The notes under the pieces: model-generated
Told to the model about the DNA's origin: nothing
Seen by the model: the letters and a program-made list of their open reading frames with translations, nothing else
The model's database searches: none
Program-made: the position numbers and the translations under genes
Shown here: positions 25,515 through 34,454 of the stretch, piece by piece
Position numbering within the stretch: the stretch's first letter is position 1
Layout of the letters: each line of letters opens with the position of its first letter
Source: Streptomyces sp. HmicA12
GTDB taxonomy: Bacteria > Actinomycetota > Actinomycetes > Streptomycetales > Streptomycetaceae
Assembly (NCBI RefSeq): GCF_000373565.1
Contig: NZ_KB891851.1
Coordinates: 62,001 to 126,000 of the forward strand
Length of the DNA: 64,000 nucleotides
Reading direction: 5' to 3'

Positions 25515-27023
25515 ATGCTCACCGAGGCGTCGCCGTCGCTACCGTACGTGTCCGAACACCGCCGCGACGCCCCGCACACCAGACCTGCCACCGCCCGCCG
25601 CGGCTACTGGAGACGACTGGTCCCGCTCCTCGCCCTGCTCGCCTGCGTCACCCGCGCCCCCTCCTTCGCGCAGCCCCTGTGGAACCCCGACGAGGGCTAT
25701 CTCGCCGTCCAGGCAAGGATGTTGGCGCACGGCGGCGCCCTGTACGAGACCGTCGTCGACCGCAAACCGCCGCTCGTGCCCTGGCTGTACGAGGCCGTGT
25801 TCGCCCTCTTCGGGTCACAGTCGCTCACACCGGTCAAGGTCTGCGCCGTGGCGGCCCAGTTGGCGACGGCCGTGCTGCTCGCCTCGATCGCCCGCCGCCG
25901 CTGGGGCAACCCGGCCGGGCGCATCGCGGGCGCGCTGTACCTCCTCGTGTCCATCGGGCTCAACCCGGAGGACGCGCAGGCCGCGACCTTCGAGGTGTTC
26001 ATGCTGCCGTGGACCGCGGCGGCCGTGTGGTGCGCCGACCGGCGCCGCTGGGCCCTGTGCGGGGCCGCGGTCGCCGGAGCGTTCCTCACCAAGCAGACCG
26101 GGGCGGCCATCCTTGTCCCGGTGGCCTGGATGATGTGGCGCTGCGCGGCGCCCCGGGCGGACGTGGTGCGGTGCGCGGTGGGTGTGACGGCGCCGATCCT
26201 CGCGGCCGCCTGCGCCACCGATCCCTCCGGTTTCCTGTTCTGGACGGTGACGGGTTCGGGCGCGTACGCCTCCTTCACCGGCTCCGAACTCCACGTACTG
26301 GTACGGGGGTTGGTGAACGCCGCGATCCTCGGCGTGGCCTGCGCCGGGATCCTGCCGCCGGTCGTCCGCGTCCTGCGCATCGCCCGCACGGGCTGCGCCG
26401 ACCTGTGGCTCTGGCTGGGCTCGTCCGTCCTCGCGGTCCTGGCCGGCTTCCACTTCTTCGGCCACTACTACCTGCAACTCGTGCCCCCGCTGGCCCTGTT
26501 GGGCACCGCCGCACTGCAGATCCTGCCGCGCGAACGGGTCGCCCGCGCCCTGCTCGTCTCCGTGTGCTGCTGCGGGCTGTTCCTGGCCTGGGGCATGCTC
26601 GCGCCGCGCCCCGACCTCGTCCACGCGCAACGGGTCGCCGACGAGGTGCGGGCCCGGTCCGCCCCGCACGACCCCGTCCTGGTGTGGGGCATGCACCCGG
26701 AGACGTACTGGCTGGCCGACCGCTCACCGGCGAGCCGCTTCCTGACGGCGGGGCTGCTGACGAACTACAGCGGGGGCCGGGACGGCCCACAGGTGGGGGA
26801 GAAGTGGGCGGTGCCGGGAACGTGGCGCGCCTTCCGCACCGAGTTCGCGACGCGGCCGCCTGCGCTGGTGGTGGACGATGCGCGGGGTGCGGCTTATGGG
26901 GTGGAGCGGGTGCGGACGTTGAGGCGGATGCTCGGCCCGTACGAGGAGGTCGCGCGGGTGGACGGAGCGGTGGTGTACGCCCCGTCCGGCGGCCCTCAGG
27001 CGTCAGCCGCCCGTCGCGGGTGA
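25515..27023 (+). CDS. GT39/ArnT-like membrane glycosyltransferase
   Basis: A 502-residue polytopic protein with about ten hydrophobic helices between residues 35 and 380 and an extracytoplasmic C-terminal domain. The acidic pair in the first outer loop (LWNPDEGYLAVQARML, near residue 55) and the RKPPLVPWLYEAVF motif that follows are features of the PMT/ArnT (GT39/GT83) superfamily. These enzymes move a sugar from a polyprenyl-phosphate donor onto a lipid, protein or polymer outside the membrane. The ATG at 25515 has no clear ribosome site and may be leaderless. The tail overlaps the convergent LCP gene by 21 bases. It sits at the edge of the glycopolymer locus and may add side-chain sugars there (inference). 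Confidence 0.78.
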   Translation: MLTEASPSLPYVSEHRRDAPHTRPATARRGYWRRLVPLLALLACVTRAPSFAQPLWNPDEGYLAVQARMLAHGGALYETVVDRKPPLVPWLYEAVFALFGSQSLTPVKVCAVAAQLATAVLLASIARRRWGNPAGRIAGALYLLVSIGLNPEDAQAATFEVFMLPWTAAAVWCADRRRWALCGAAVAGAFLTKQTGAAILVPVAWMMWRCAAPRADVVRCAVGVTAPILAAACATDPSGFLFWTVTGSGAYASFTGSELHVLVRGLVNAAILGVACAGILPPVVRVLRIARTGCADLWLWLGSSVLAVLAGFHFFGHYYLQLVPPLALLGTAALQILPRERVARALLVSVCCCGLFLAWGMLAPRPDLVHAQRVADEVRARSAPHDPVLVWGMHPETYWLADRSPASRFLTAGLLTNYSGGRDGPQVGEKWAVPGTWRAFRTEFATRPPALVVDDARGAAYGVERVRTLRRMLGPYEEVARVDGAVVYAPSGGPQASAARRG

Positions 27024-28094
27024 CTTCTTCGCCGACTCGGGGATCGTGGAGTCGGTGCGGATCGCCTTCCACAGGGTGCTCGCCTGCGGTTCGGCGGCGA
27101 CGACACGGTTGGGGTCGACCTTGTCGTAGGCGACCGGCAGCATGATCGTCTCCATGGACGCGGGGTCGACACCGTTCATGCTGCGCGCGAACTTGCCGAG
27201 CGAGGTGAGCGAAGCGAGCCCGGAGTCCGTGGTCAGCGATTCCGTGAGGCTGTCGGCGACCTTGTATGTCTTGGTGGGGCTGCCCAGCAGGTCCTGCTTC
27301 TTGATCTCGCTCAGCAGGGCGATCATGAACTGCTGCTGGAGGCCGATGCGCCCGAGGTCGGACCCGTCGCCGATGCCGTGCCGGGTGCGCACGAACGCCA
27401 ACGACTGGTCGCCGTCGAGCTCGTGTGTCCCGGCGGTGAGGTCGAGGCCGCTGGACTTGTCGTGGATCGGCTGGTCGACCTTGACGGTGACACCGCCGAT
27501 CGCGTCCACCAGCCCCTTGAATCCGGCGAAGTCGATCTCCATGAAGTGGTCCATGCGCACCCCGGACATCGCCTCGACCGTCTTGACCACACAGGCCGGA
27601 CCGGCGACCGAGTACACGGAGTTGAACATGACCCGCTTCGCCGACGGCAGCGTGCCGCCGTCCTTCTTCGTGCACTCGGGCCGGGTGACCAGGGTGTCCC
27701 GGGGAATGCTGATCGCGGTGGCCCGCTTGCGGCCCTCGGGTATGTGCATCACCAGGGCGGTGTCGGAGCGGGCGCCGGAGACATTGCCGGTCTTCAGCGC
27801 GGCGTTGGCGCCGGACCGGGAGTCGGAGCCGAGGACCAGGATGTTCTGGCCGGAGGTCGGCAACTTCTCGGGGCGGTCCTTGCCGATGGCCTTGTCGAGG
27901 TCGACGCCCGTGATGTTGCCGTCGAGGCGGGAGTAGAGCCAGTAGGCGGTGCCGCCGAGCACCAGGACGAGACCCAGCAGGGAGAAGAGCACGATCCGGC
28001 CCGTGCGACGCTTCTTCTTCGGCGCTTTGCGACTGCGCTTGCCGGGAGCGGCATGTCTGGACGGTGGCACAGGGGTGTTCGGGTCGTGGCTCAC
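27003..28094 (-). CDS. LytR-CpsA-Psr (LCP) family cell-wall glycopolymer ligase
   Basis: A 363-residue protein with a basic cytoplasmic N-terminus (KRSRKAPKKKRRTGR), one membrane helix (IVLFSLLGLVLVLGGTAYWL, near residues 35-55) and an external LCP domain. Catalytic landmarks are SDTALVMHIP, SIPRDTLV near residue 165, and FVRTRHGIGDGSDLGRIGLQQQF near residue 265. LCP enzymes transfer undecaprenyl-linked polymers (wall teichoic acid, arabinogalactan) onto peptidoglycan. The GTG at 28094 follows GAGGA at good spacing; the frame upstream to 28217 is not used. It is divergent from the propeller/Stealth genes and is the natural last step for a polymer made by them. Confidence 0.9.
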   Translation of the reverse strand: MSHDPNTPVPPSRHAAPGKRSRKAPKKKRRTGRIVLFSLLGLVLVLGGTAYWLYSRLDGNITGVDLDKAIGKDRPEKLPTSGQNILVLGSDSRSGANAALKTGNVSGARSDTALVMHIPEGRKRATAISIPRDTLVTRPECTKKDGGTLPSAKRVMFNSVYSVAGPACVVKTVEAMSGVRMDHFMEIDFAGFKGLVDAIGGVTVKVDQPIHDKSSGLDLTAGTHELDGDQSLAFVRTRHGIGDGSDLGRIGLQQQFMIALLSEIKKQDLLGSPTKTYKVADSLTESLTTDSGLASLTSLGKFARSMNGVDPASMETIMLPVAYDKVDPNRVVAAEPQASTLWKAIRTDSTIPESAKKSPATGG

Positions 28095-28420
28095 GGCGGG
28101 TCCTCGCAACTCGTGCCCAGAGGGCAAGGGCAGCAGGCCGCTCCCGTGAGGGGCCGGGTCGGTGCTGCTCGGCTGACGCTTGACTGCAGAACTATAGACA
28201 TGTACTCGAATGTTCATTTGAGCGATGTGCCCGGTTGATCACGCCCCCTAGGTGACGTTCCTTTCCGGCTTTCAGGCGTCTGGAACCGTCCGCGTGGCTG
28301 TGACCTGGGGGCGGGCGGTATCCACCGGGTGGCAGGACGTGTGTTCGTACAGGCTTATGATGTGCCGGATTCTGGAGTCTTCTGTGAACATCGGGCCCGG
28401 CGAGGGAAGGGGCGGCACAC
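28095..28420. other. Divergent promoter region between the LCP and propeller genes
   Basis: About 326 bases with no gene. The centre (28185-28225) is AT-rich for this genome. On the minus strand it holds TATAGT (28196-28191) as a possible -10 for the LCP gene; on the plus strand TTGACT lies at about 28180. The ribosome site of the plus-strand gene is AGGGG, about 10 bases before 28421. No clear operator was found. Confidence 0.5.
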
Positions 28421-29548
28421 ATGCGCGGCAGAGGTGCGCAGGCGGTGGAGCGGCGGTCCCGATCCGATGTCGACGTCGAGGTGCCGCCTCGCCGTGCGGC
28501 GGCGACCGTGGCCTCGGGGGCGTGGCTGCTGCGCGGGAACGACGACCGACTCGCGGTGTACGCGCTGGTCGAGGGCGGAGTGCACCGCTGGACGGAGACC
28601 GTTGTCGGCAGCGGACGCTGGAGCGGGCCGGACTTCTTCTCCGTCGACGGGCTGACCGACCTCACCGTCGTCCAGGGCGCCAACCGCTACGTGCACTTCA
28701 TCGGCCGTAGGGAGAAGCGTCAGAGCGGGGGCGTGCCGAAGGTCGACGTGGTCTACGCCGTGCAGTACCAGTCAGGTCGGACGCTGGGGGAATGGCGTTC
28801 GCTGGGCAACCCGTTCCGCGACCAGAGGGACGCTGTGGCGCTCGGCGTGCCGACTGCGGCCGTCGACGGACAGGGCACGGTGCACATCTTCGTCTCCGGT
28901 GGTGCCGGTGGGGTCATGCTGCGCCGTGAGTCCAAGAGTGGCGCATGGGAGGCCTGGAAGGATCTCAGGGGCGGTGAGGTGGCCGGTGGTCTTGCGGCCT
29001 CCGCCACCTCTGCCGGGTTCGTCGAACTGTTGGCGCCGGGGCGCAGGTCGGTGATGCGCTGGGTGCAGATGGAGCAGGCGGGGGAGTTGCGCAGGGCGCA
29101 GGACCTCATGCCGGCCCCTGCTCCAGGATCGGCGGCGCTCCTGGAGGCCGTGCCCGGCGTCTTCACCGCGTACTGGACCGAGCAGACCGGGACCGGCGTC
29201 TACGCGCAGCGACCCGGTGAGTGGGCATTCCCCATGGGAGGGGCCCCCGGGGCGGGTCCGCACGCCATGCTCCGGGCCATTGTCGACGGCTACGACTGCA
29301 CCGTCCTGGCTCATCAGGGGCGCACCGGCACGGCCGTGTTCGGGCTGTGCGGTGCCGGGGCCGAGGCCTCCGGAATGTGGTGGACCGACACCGGGGTGAC
29401 CTGCACGGGCGCCCCGGCGCTGGCGCTGGACGGGCGGGGGCGGGTCGTGATGGCGACGGTCGCGTCGGACCGGACCGTTCTGGTGAGCCGTCAGTGTCGT
29501 GAGCCCGGACTCGTGTTGTCCGATTGGGACCGACTGCCCGGCTGCTGA
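28421..29548 (+). CDS. Lectin-like beta-propeller protein, paralogue 1
   Basis: A 375-residue protein after a charged N-terminal 30 residues. It consists of repeated blades each carrying an aromatic-rich strand: SGAWLLRGNDDRLAVYAL, GTVHIFVSGGAGGVMLRRES, GAWEAWKDLRGGEVAGGLAA and SVMRWVQ. The pattern (GxVxxFV..GG...R....GxWxxW..L) is that of sugar-binding propellers such as PLL/fucose lectins. There is no signal peptide or membrane helix, so it appears cytoplasmic. It is a paralogue of the protein at 41280-42311; both share the W-x2-W-(K/R)-DL(R/K)-G blade and a C-terminal alpha/beta ending. Position next to polymer genes suggests a glycan-binding or scaffolding role; no function is established. 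Confidence 0.75.
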   Translation: MRGRGAQAVERRSRSDVDVEVPPRRAAATVASGAWLLRGNDDRLAVYALVEGGVHRWTETVVGSGRWSGPDFFSVDGLTDLTVVQGANRYVHFIGRREKRQSGGVPKVDVVYAVQYQSGRTLGEWRSLGNPFRDQRDAVALGVPTAAVDGQGTVHIFVSGGAGGVMLRRESKSGAWEAWKDLRGGEVAGGLAASATSAGFVELLAPGRRSVMRWVQMEQAGELRRAQDLMPAPAPGSAALLEAVPGVFTAYWTEQTGTGVYAQRPGEWAFPMGGAPGAGPHAMLRAIVDGYDCTVLAHQGRTGTAVFGLCGAGAEASGMWWTDTGVTCTGAPALALDGRGRVVMATVASDRTVLVSRQCREPGLVLSDWDRLPGC

Positions 29549-29661
29549 GCCCCTATCTACCCTCTTCGATTCCGTCAAGAGCATAAAAGGTTGTACGCCC
29601 TTTTGGTGAGCGTTGTCACACGCCCAAACGTGATCAGAATCTGTCGGTGCCTGTACTTTTA

Positions 29662-29685
29662 AGAAACCTTCATGTGAAGGTTTCT
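29662..29685. promoter_or_regulatory. AT-rich 11-bp inverted repeat ahead of the Stealth gene
   Basis: AGAAACCTTCA (29662-29672) and TGAAGGTTTCT (29675-29685) pair perfectly around two bases. It lies in a 270-base gap that is much less GC-rich than the surroundings. It could be a terminator for the propeller gene or an operator for the transferase operon; the short gap and AT-rich arms fit an operator better. Confidence 0.45.
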
Positions 29686-29818
29686 GGGATTCCCGGCGTT
29701 TCGGCAATCTCAGAGCAATGCGGGTGATGCCCGATGTATGTGGTGATGGCGAGCTTCTCTGGGCCGAGGGGGCACATCGCGAGATGTGTAACTTCCCCGG
29801 CGAACAGGGCTGCTAGGT

Positions 29819-31645
29819 GTGGATGGTGGATGCCTCGTGGTTGGGTCGGACAACCCGGAAGCCGGCGCGCTGCTCTCGGTGTACCGCTCCGCGGTACCGA
29901 CCGGCGCGCGGCAGCGGATCGTTCGCGGCATGCCCGTCCCGGTCCGAAAGGCGGTCAAGTCCTCGCTCACCGCAGCCGACTCCATGCGGTCGGCCGCAGT
30001 GGTCTGGGCGATGGGCGGGAAGCGCAACGCCCCTCGGCACAGTGCCGCGTACAACAACCGTGTCGTACGGGTCGGGCGCCGTCACATGCGCGCGCTGCTC
30101 GTCGAGGGCGCGACGGACTGGGCGGCTCGCGCCCGCAACCTGAACATCATGGTCTCCGTCCTCGAGGCGGCAGGCATAGACCACTTCTGCGTACGGGGCA
30201 CCAACAGCGGACTGCCGGCCGTGGCGATACCCGCCGATGCCCGTCCGCAGGTCGAGGAGCTGCTCCAGCTGGCCTTCGCTCAGGCGCCGGGCTATGTGGG
30301 CCCCGCCGGTGGAAACGAGTCCCGCATGGAGCCCGGTGACGAGGAACGGTCGTGGCGGCAGCTGCGCAAGCACAAGGTGTTGCGCGTCGCGTGGTACGTG
30401 TGCGACCCGACCCAGCAGCTCGTCTTCGGTGCGGCCAACGGATGCGACCTGGAGGTGTGGACCGAGCGGGACGGCGAACTGAAGGCGCCCCGTCCCAACC
30501 GTGTCATCGACGCCGTCCCGCTGGATGCTCCCCGCAAGTCGGCACCACAGAGTCTGTTCAGTGCGATTCCTCCGGCGTACGAGACGGGAACCGCCCGCAC
30601 TCTGGCGGAGTTCGCGGTCCCGCTGCCGGAGGATCACCAGTTCCCGATCGATGTGATCTACACCTGGGTCGACGATTCGGACCCGGTCTGGCGGGAGTCG
30701 CGCGACCGCGTGCGCGGCTGGTTCCGTACGGACGGACTGCACGAGCAGGCGGCCAACGATTCACGGTTCACCAGCCGCGACGAGCTCCGCTACTCCCTGC
30801 GGTCGCTCCATCAGAACGCGCCCTGGGTGCGAAACATCCACCTCGTGACCGCGGGCCAGGTTCCGTCCTGGCTCAACACGCAGCACCCGAACCTGCGCGT
30901 GGTGGATCACCGGGAGATCTTCTCCGATCCCGCCGCGCTACCCACGTTCAACTCGCACGCCATCGAAAGCCAGTTGCACCATGTGCCGGGCCTCTCGGAG
31001 TGCTTCCTGTACCTGAACGACGACGTCTTCTTCGGGCGCCCGGTCACGCCCGGACACTTCTTCCACCCGAACGGCATCACGAAGTTCTTCACCTCGCCTG
31101 CGCTGATACCCGGTGGCGGGGTGTCTCCCGACGATCTCCCGGTCAACGCGGCAGGCAAGAACAGCCGTTGGCTCATTGCGCAGAAGTTCGGCACGGCCAT
31201 CTCCCAGAAGATGAAGCACACGCCGCACGCGCTGCGCAGGAGCGTGCTCCAGGAGATCGAGGGGACCTTCCCCGACGAACACACCGCGACGCAGCACTCG
31301 CGCTTCCGTTCGCCCGGGGATGTGCCGATCGCCTCGTCGCTCCACCACTACTTCGCGTACCACTCCGCCCGCGCGACCGTGGGCGAGATCCAGTACCGGT
31401 ACATCGATCTCTCGGCGGACCTGGCCGAACGGCGTCTGAACACGCTTCTCGCCAACCGGAACATGGACACCTTCTGCCTCAACGACACCGTCGAGTGCGC
31501 AGATCCTGAGGCTCAGCGAGACATGCTCGCGTGTTTCCTCAACGCCTACTTTCCGGTGGCCAGCCCCTACGAAACCGCTGGCCACGCGAACGTTCTTGAG
31601 CAACGTGCCGAGCCGGAGAAGGTCCTCGATGCCGCTGATCACTGA
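29819..31645 (+). CDS. Stealth-family sugar-phosphate transferase
   Basis: A 608-residue protein. The N-terminal 270 residues are specific to actinobacterial members. The Stealth domain follows: CR1 IDVIYTWVDDSDPVWRE near residue 278, CR2 DSRFTSRDELRYSLRSL near residue 315 with YLNDDVFFG, CR3 around HTPHALRRSVLQEIEG and CR4 NRNMDTFCLNDT near residue 545. Stealth proteins transfer hexose-1-phosphate from nucleotide sugars to make phosphodiester-linked polysaccharides such as meningococcal capsule. It starts the run of four polymer genes on one strand. GTG at 29819 is used; GTG at 29837, behind GGTGGA, is an equally good start. The polymer is unknown. Confidence 0.87.
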   Translation: MDGGCLVVGSDNPEAGALLSVYRSAVPTGARQRIVRGMPVPVRKAVKSSLTAADSMRSAAVVWAMGGKRNAPRHSAAYNNRVVRVGRRHMRALLVEGATDWAARARNLNIMVSVLEAAGIDHFCVRGTNSGLPAVAIPADARPQVEELLQLAFAQAPGYVGPAGGNESRMEPGDEERSWRQLRKHKVLRVAWYVCDPTQQLVFGAANGCDLEVWTERDGELKAPRPNRVIDAVPLDAPRKSAPQSLFSAIPPAYETGTARTLAEFAVPLPEDHQFPIDVIYTWVDDSDPVWRESRDRVRGWFRTDGLHEQAANDSRFTSRDELRYSLRSLHQNAPWVRNIHLVTAGQVPSWLNTQHPNLRVVDHREIFSDPAALPTFNSHAIESQLHHVPGLSECFLYLNDDVFFGRPVTPGHFFHPNGITKFFTSPALIPGGGVSPDDLPVNAAGKNSRWLIAQKFGTAISQKMKHTPHALRRSVLQEIEGTFPDEHTATQHSRFRSPGDVPIASSLHHYFAYHSARATVGEIQYRYIDLSADLAERRLNTLLANRNMDTFCLNDTVECADPEAQRDMLACFLNAYFPVASPYETAGHANVLEQRAEPEKVLDAADH

Positions 31646-31690
31646 GAGTCCCGTCCTTGCCGCTCCCTTTGTGATTGAGCCTCGCCGAGC

Positions 31691-34426
31691 ATGAATTCCT
31701 ATGACGTCACGCTGGTCGTGCCGGTCTACAACGTCGAGCAGTATCTCCAGGAATGCCTGGACTCCATCGAGGCACAGACGGTCTTCGACCGGTGCGAGGT
31801 GCTGCTCGTCGACAACGGCAGTACGGACAGCTCCTACCGACTCTGCGCGGACTTCGCCCGTCGCCACGCCAACGTGACCGTGCTGGTACGCCACGGCGGC
31901 GGCGCCGGAGCGGCACGCAACCTCGGGATGGACCGGGCCACCGCCGCGCGCATCACCTTCTGCGACTCGGACGACGTCCTTCCGCGCACCGCCCTCGAAC
32001 GCATGCTGGAGGCGTCCCGCGCGACCGGCGCGCAGGTCGTGGTCGGAGCGATGGAGACCTTCCCGAAGGCCACCAACTGGGCCTGGAAGGGCCACTTCGG
32101 CAAGGGGGACCGGACGTTCGACAGCATCGCCGAGGCACCCGAACTGATCCATAGCGCGAGCGCCTGCAACAAGCTGTTCGACCTCGCCTATCTGCGCTCC
32201 CACGGCATCCGGTTCGCGGAGGGCACGCACTTCGAGGACGCGTACGTGGGCGTCTCCGCGCTGGTCCTGGCCACCCGCCTCGCGCTCGTCGACGCGTGTG
32301 TCTACAAGTACCGCAAGCGTGCGGCGGGCAATTCGACCATGGACGCGATCTGGACCCGGCGGGAGAACTACTGGGACCACCTTCGGCTCGTCGAATATCT
32401 GCACCGGCTGGGCTCGGCGCTGCCCGTCCGCGTCCGGACCGTGCTCGACCTCTTTCTCGTACGCAGCTATCAGGGGTTCGCGCTGCGGGCGCCCGATCTC
32501 TTCCAGGGGGCCGAACTGGAGGAGATCTACGCGCGCTGCCGGAGCATCTACTGGAACGTCGCACCCGAGACGATCCTCGAGGCCACCGCTGACGCGCGCC
32601 ATCGGGTGGCCTATGTCGCGTTCGTCATCGCAGACTTCGAACTCTTCTCGGACCGGGCGACCAGGCTGTGCATGCTCTCGGTCCGCGACGGACGCCCGTA
32701 TCTCGGCGATGCGCTGCCGGACCAGCTGGCCCCGCTCCTGGAGGGCACGCCCTTCACCGTGCACCTGGAGCACATCCGCAAGGTGCCGGGGACTAAGGTG
32801 CTGCGTATCTCCGGACGGTTCGAGATCTGTGGCATGCCGCTCGTTCGGCCCTTGCCCGCCCGCCTGGGCGTGCGGGTGCGGGGGAGTCGTCTCAGCGTCT
32901 CGGCCACTCAGGTCCGTCGGCGGGACATGAGGAACATCCGGTCCGACACCGAGTGGGGCGGGTTCACGGCAGACCTGCCTCTCGACTCCCTGAGGCGTGG
33001 GGTCCATGACCTTGAGTTCGTCGTCGACGCCGAGGGCGGTCAGGCGGTCAGCCCGTGCCTGGTCGCCGCCGGTTTCCTGCGCGGGGCGCGCGTCGTGCGG
33101 CACCGTGCCGTGCGCGTGGTGCCGCACTGGCGTGGGAAGAACCGAGCTGTCCTCATGGTCTCCGGTGCTTCGCGCGGCGTCGGCCCGGCGGCCGTCCGCG
33201 GCAGCCTGCTCGCCAAGGATGTCAAGCACGTGCTGCGCAGACGGCCTTTCTGGAAGCAGCGACTGCTGCGCCTGCTGACCAAGCCGCTGTTCCTCGGCCG
33301 GGACATCTGGTTGTTCGGGGAGCGCGGGGACACCGCGCAGGACAACAGCTGGCACCTGTTCCGGCACGCACGTACCGCCGAGAAGCGGCGCGGTGCCTAC
33401 TACGTCATCCGCGCGGGCAGCCCCGACCGGGCGCAGCTCGCGGGGCTCGGGCATGTCGTCGCGCACAGCTCTCTTCGGCACAAGCTGTTGATGCTGCACG
33501 CGTCCGCACTGATCAACGCCTACGACATCGACACCTACATGCTGCCCGACGGCTGGGACAGGACCCGCTTCCTCAAGCATCTGAACTGGCGGGTGGGGGC
33601 ACGCCGAGTGTTCCTGCAGCACGGGGTGACGGACAAGGACGTCAGCAAGGGCCTGCACCGCAATCGCACCGGGGTGGACCTGATCCTCGCGGTGAGTCGG
33701 CACGAGGCTTGGTTCCTGTCGGAGGAGCTCGGATACGAGGGCCAGGTGGAGATCACCGGCTTCCCTCGGTTCGACGCGCTGGTGCCCGAGCGCGGCGGGC
33801 GCCGGATTCTGTTCATGCCGACGTGGCGGTCTTACCTGACCGTCCCCTCGTACAGCCGTGACGGTGGTGGCCGCGAGGCGAAGCAGGCCATGCGCGACAA
33901 ACTGTCCGCCTCCAGCTATCGCCGTTTCATGGTCCGGTTCCTCAACGACCCGACGCTGCTGGCGGCTCTGGAACGGTACGGGTACACCCTCGAGTTCCTG
34001 CCGCACTACGAAATGCGTGCGGTTGTCGGCGACATGGTGCCGGACCACGACCGGGTTCGCGTCCTCGACCAGAACGAGATCAGCGTGCAGGACGCCATGC
34101 GCCGGTGCGATCTGTTCATCACGGACTGGTCGTCCACCGCCTTCGACGTCGCCTACCTCGGAACTCCCTTGGTCTACGCGCAGTTCGACGCGGACGAGTA
34201 CTGGGACGGGCACTACCAGAAGGGGTACTTCGATGCCCGCCGTGACGGATTCGGGCCGGTCGGCGAAACAGCCGAGGAAGTGGTGGGCGAGATCATTCGC
34301 TACATCCAGGGGGGCTGTGAACGCGAGCCCGAGTATCTGCGGCGGGTCGAGAAGTTCTTCGAGTACCGGGATCAGCAGAACAACGCGCGAGTGACCGAGG
34401 CCGTCGAGCACCTTGTGCGGGGTTGA
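31691..34426 (+). CDS. Bifunctional GT2 glycosyltransferase / CDP-glycerol-type phosphotransferase, paralogue A
   Basis: A 911-residue two-enzyme protein. Residues 1-230 are a GT-A family 2 domain: VPVYNVEQYLQECLDSI, LLVDNGSTDSSYRL, the metal motif CDSDDVLP near residue 92 and HFEDAYVGVSA. Residues about 330-480 form a beta-rich linker domain. Residues about 540-905 match TagB/TagF-like glycerophosphotransferases: FLQHGVTDKDVSKG near residue 642 (catalytic His), GFPRFDAL, FMPTWRSYL, LPHYEMR and FITDWSSTAFDVAYLGTPLV near residue 810. The enzyme could add a sugar and then a polyol phosphate to a growing polymer at the inner membrane face. No membrane helix is visible. It is followed by two paralogues. 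The donors cannot be fixed from sequence. Confidence 0.85.
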   Translation: MNSYDVTLVVPVYNVEQYLQECLDSIEAQTVFDRCEVLLVDNGSTDSSYRLCADFARRHANVTVLVRHGGGAGAARNLGMDRATAARITFCDSDDVLPRTALERMLEASRATGAQVVVGAMETFPKATNWAWKGHFGKGDRTFDSIAEAPELIHSASACNKLFDLAYLRSHGIRFAEGTHFEDAYVGVSALVLATRLALVDACVYKYRKRAAGNSTMDAIWTRRENYWDHLRLVEYLHRLGSALPVRVRTVLDLFLVRSYQGFALRAPDLFQGAELEEIYARCRSIYWNVAPETILEATADARHRVAYVAFVIADFELFSDRATRLCMLSVRDGRPYLGDALPDQLAPLLEGTPFTVHLEHIRKVPGTKVLRISGRFEICGMPLVRPLPARLGVRVRGSRLSVSATQVRRRDMRNIRSDTEWGGFTADLPLDSLRRGVHDLEFVVDAEGGQAVSPCLVAAGFLRGARVVRHRAVRVVPHWRGKNRAVLMVSGASRGVGPAAVRGSLLAKDVKHVLRRRPFWKQRLLRLLTKPLFLGRDIWLFGERGDTAQDNSWHLFRHARTAEKRRGAYYVIRAGSPDRAQLAGLGHVVAHSSLRHKLLMLHASALINAYDIDTYMLPDGWDRTRFLKHLNWRVGARRVFLQHGVTDKDVSKGLHRNRTGVDLILAVSRHEAWFLSEELGYEGQVEITGFPRFDALVPERGGRRILFMPTWRSYLTVPSYSRDGGGREAKQAMRDKLSASSYRRFMVRFLNDPTLLAALERYGYTLEFLPHYEMRAVVGDMVPDHDRVRVLDQNEISVQDAMRRCDLFITDWSSTAFDVAYLGTPLVYAQFDADEYWDGHYQKGYFDARRDGFGPVGETAEEVVGEIIRYIQGGCEREPEYLRRVEKFFEYRDQQNNARVTEAVEHLVRG

Positions 34427-34454
34427 AATCTGATGTGGTCTGCCAGGAGGAAAA

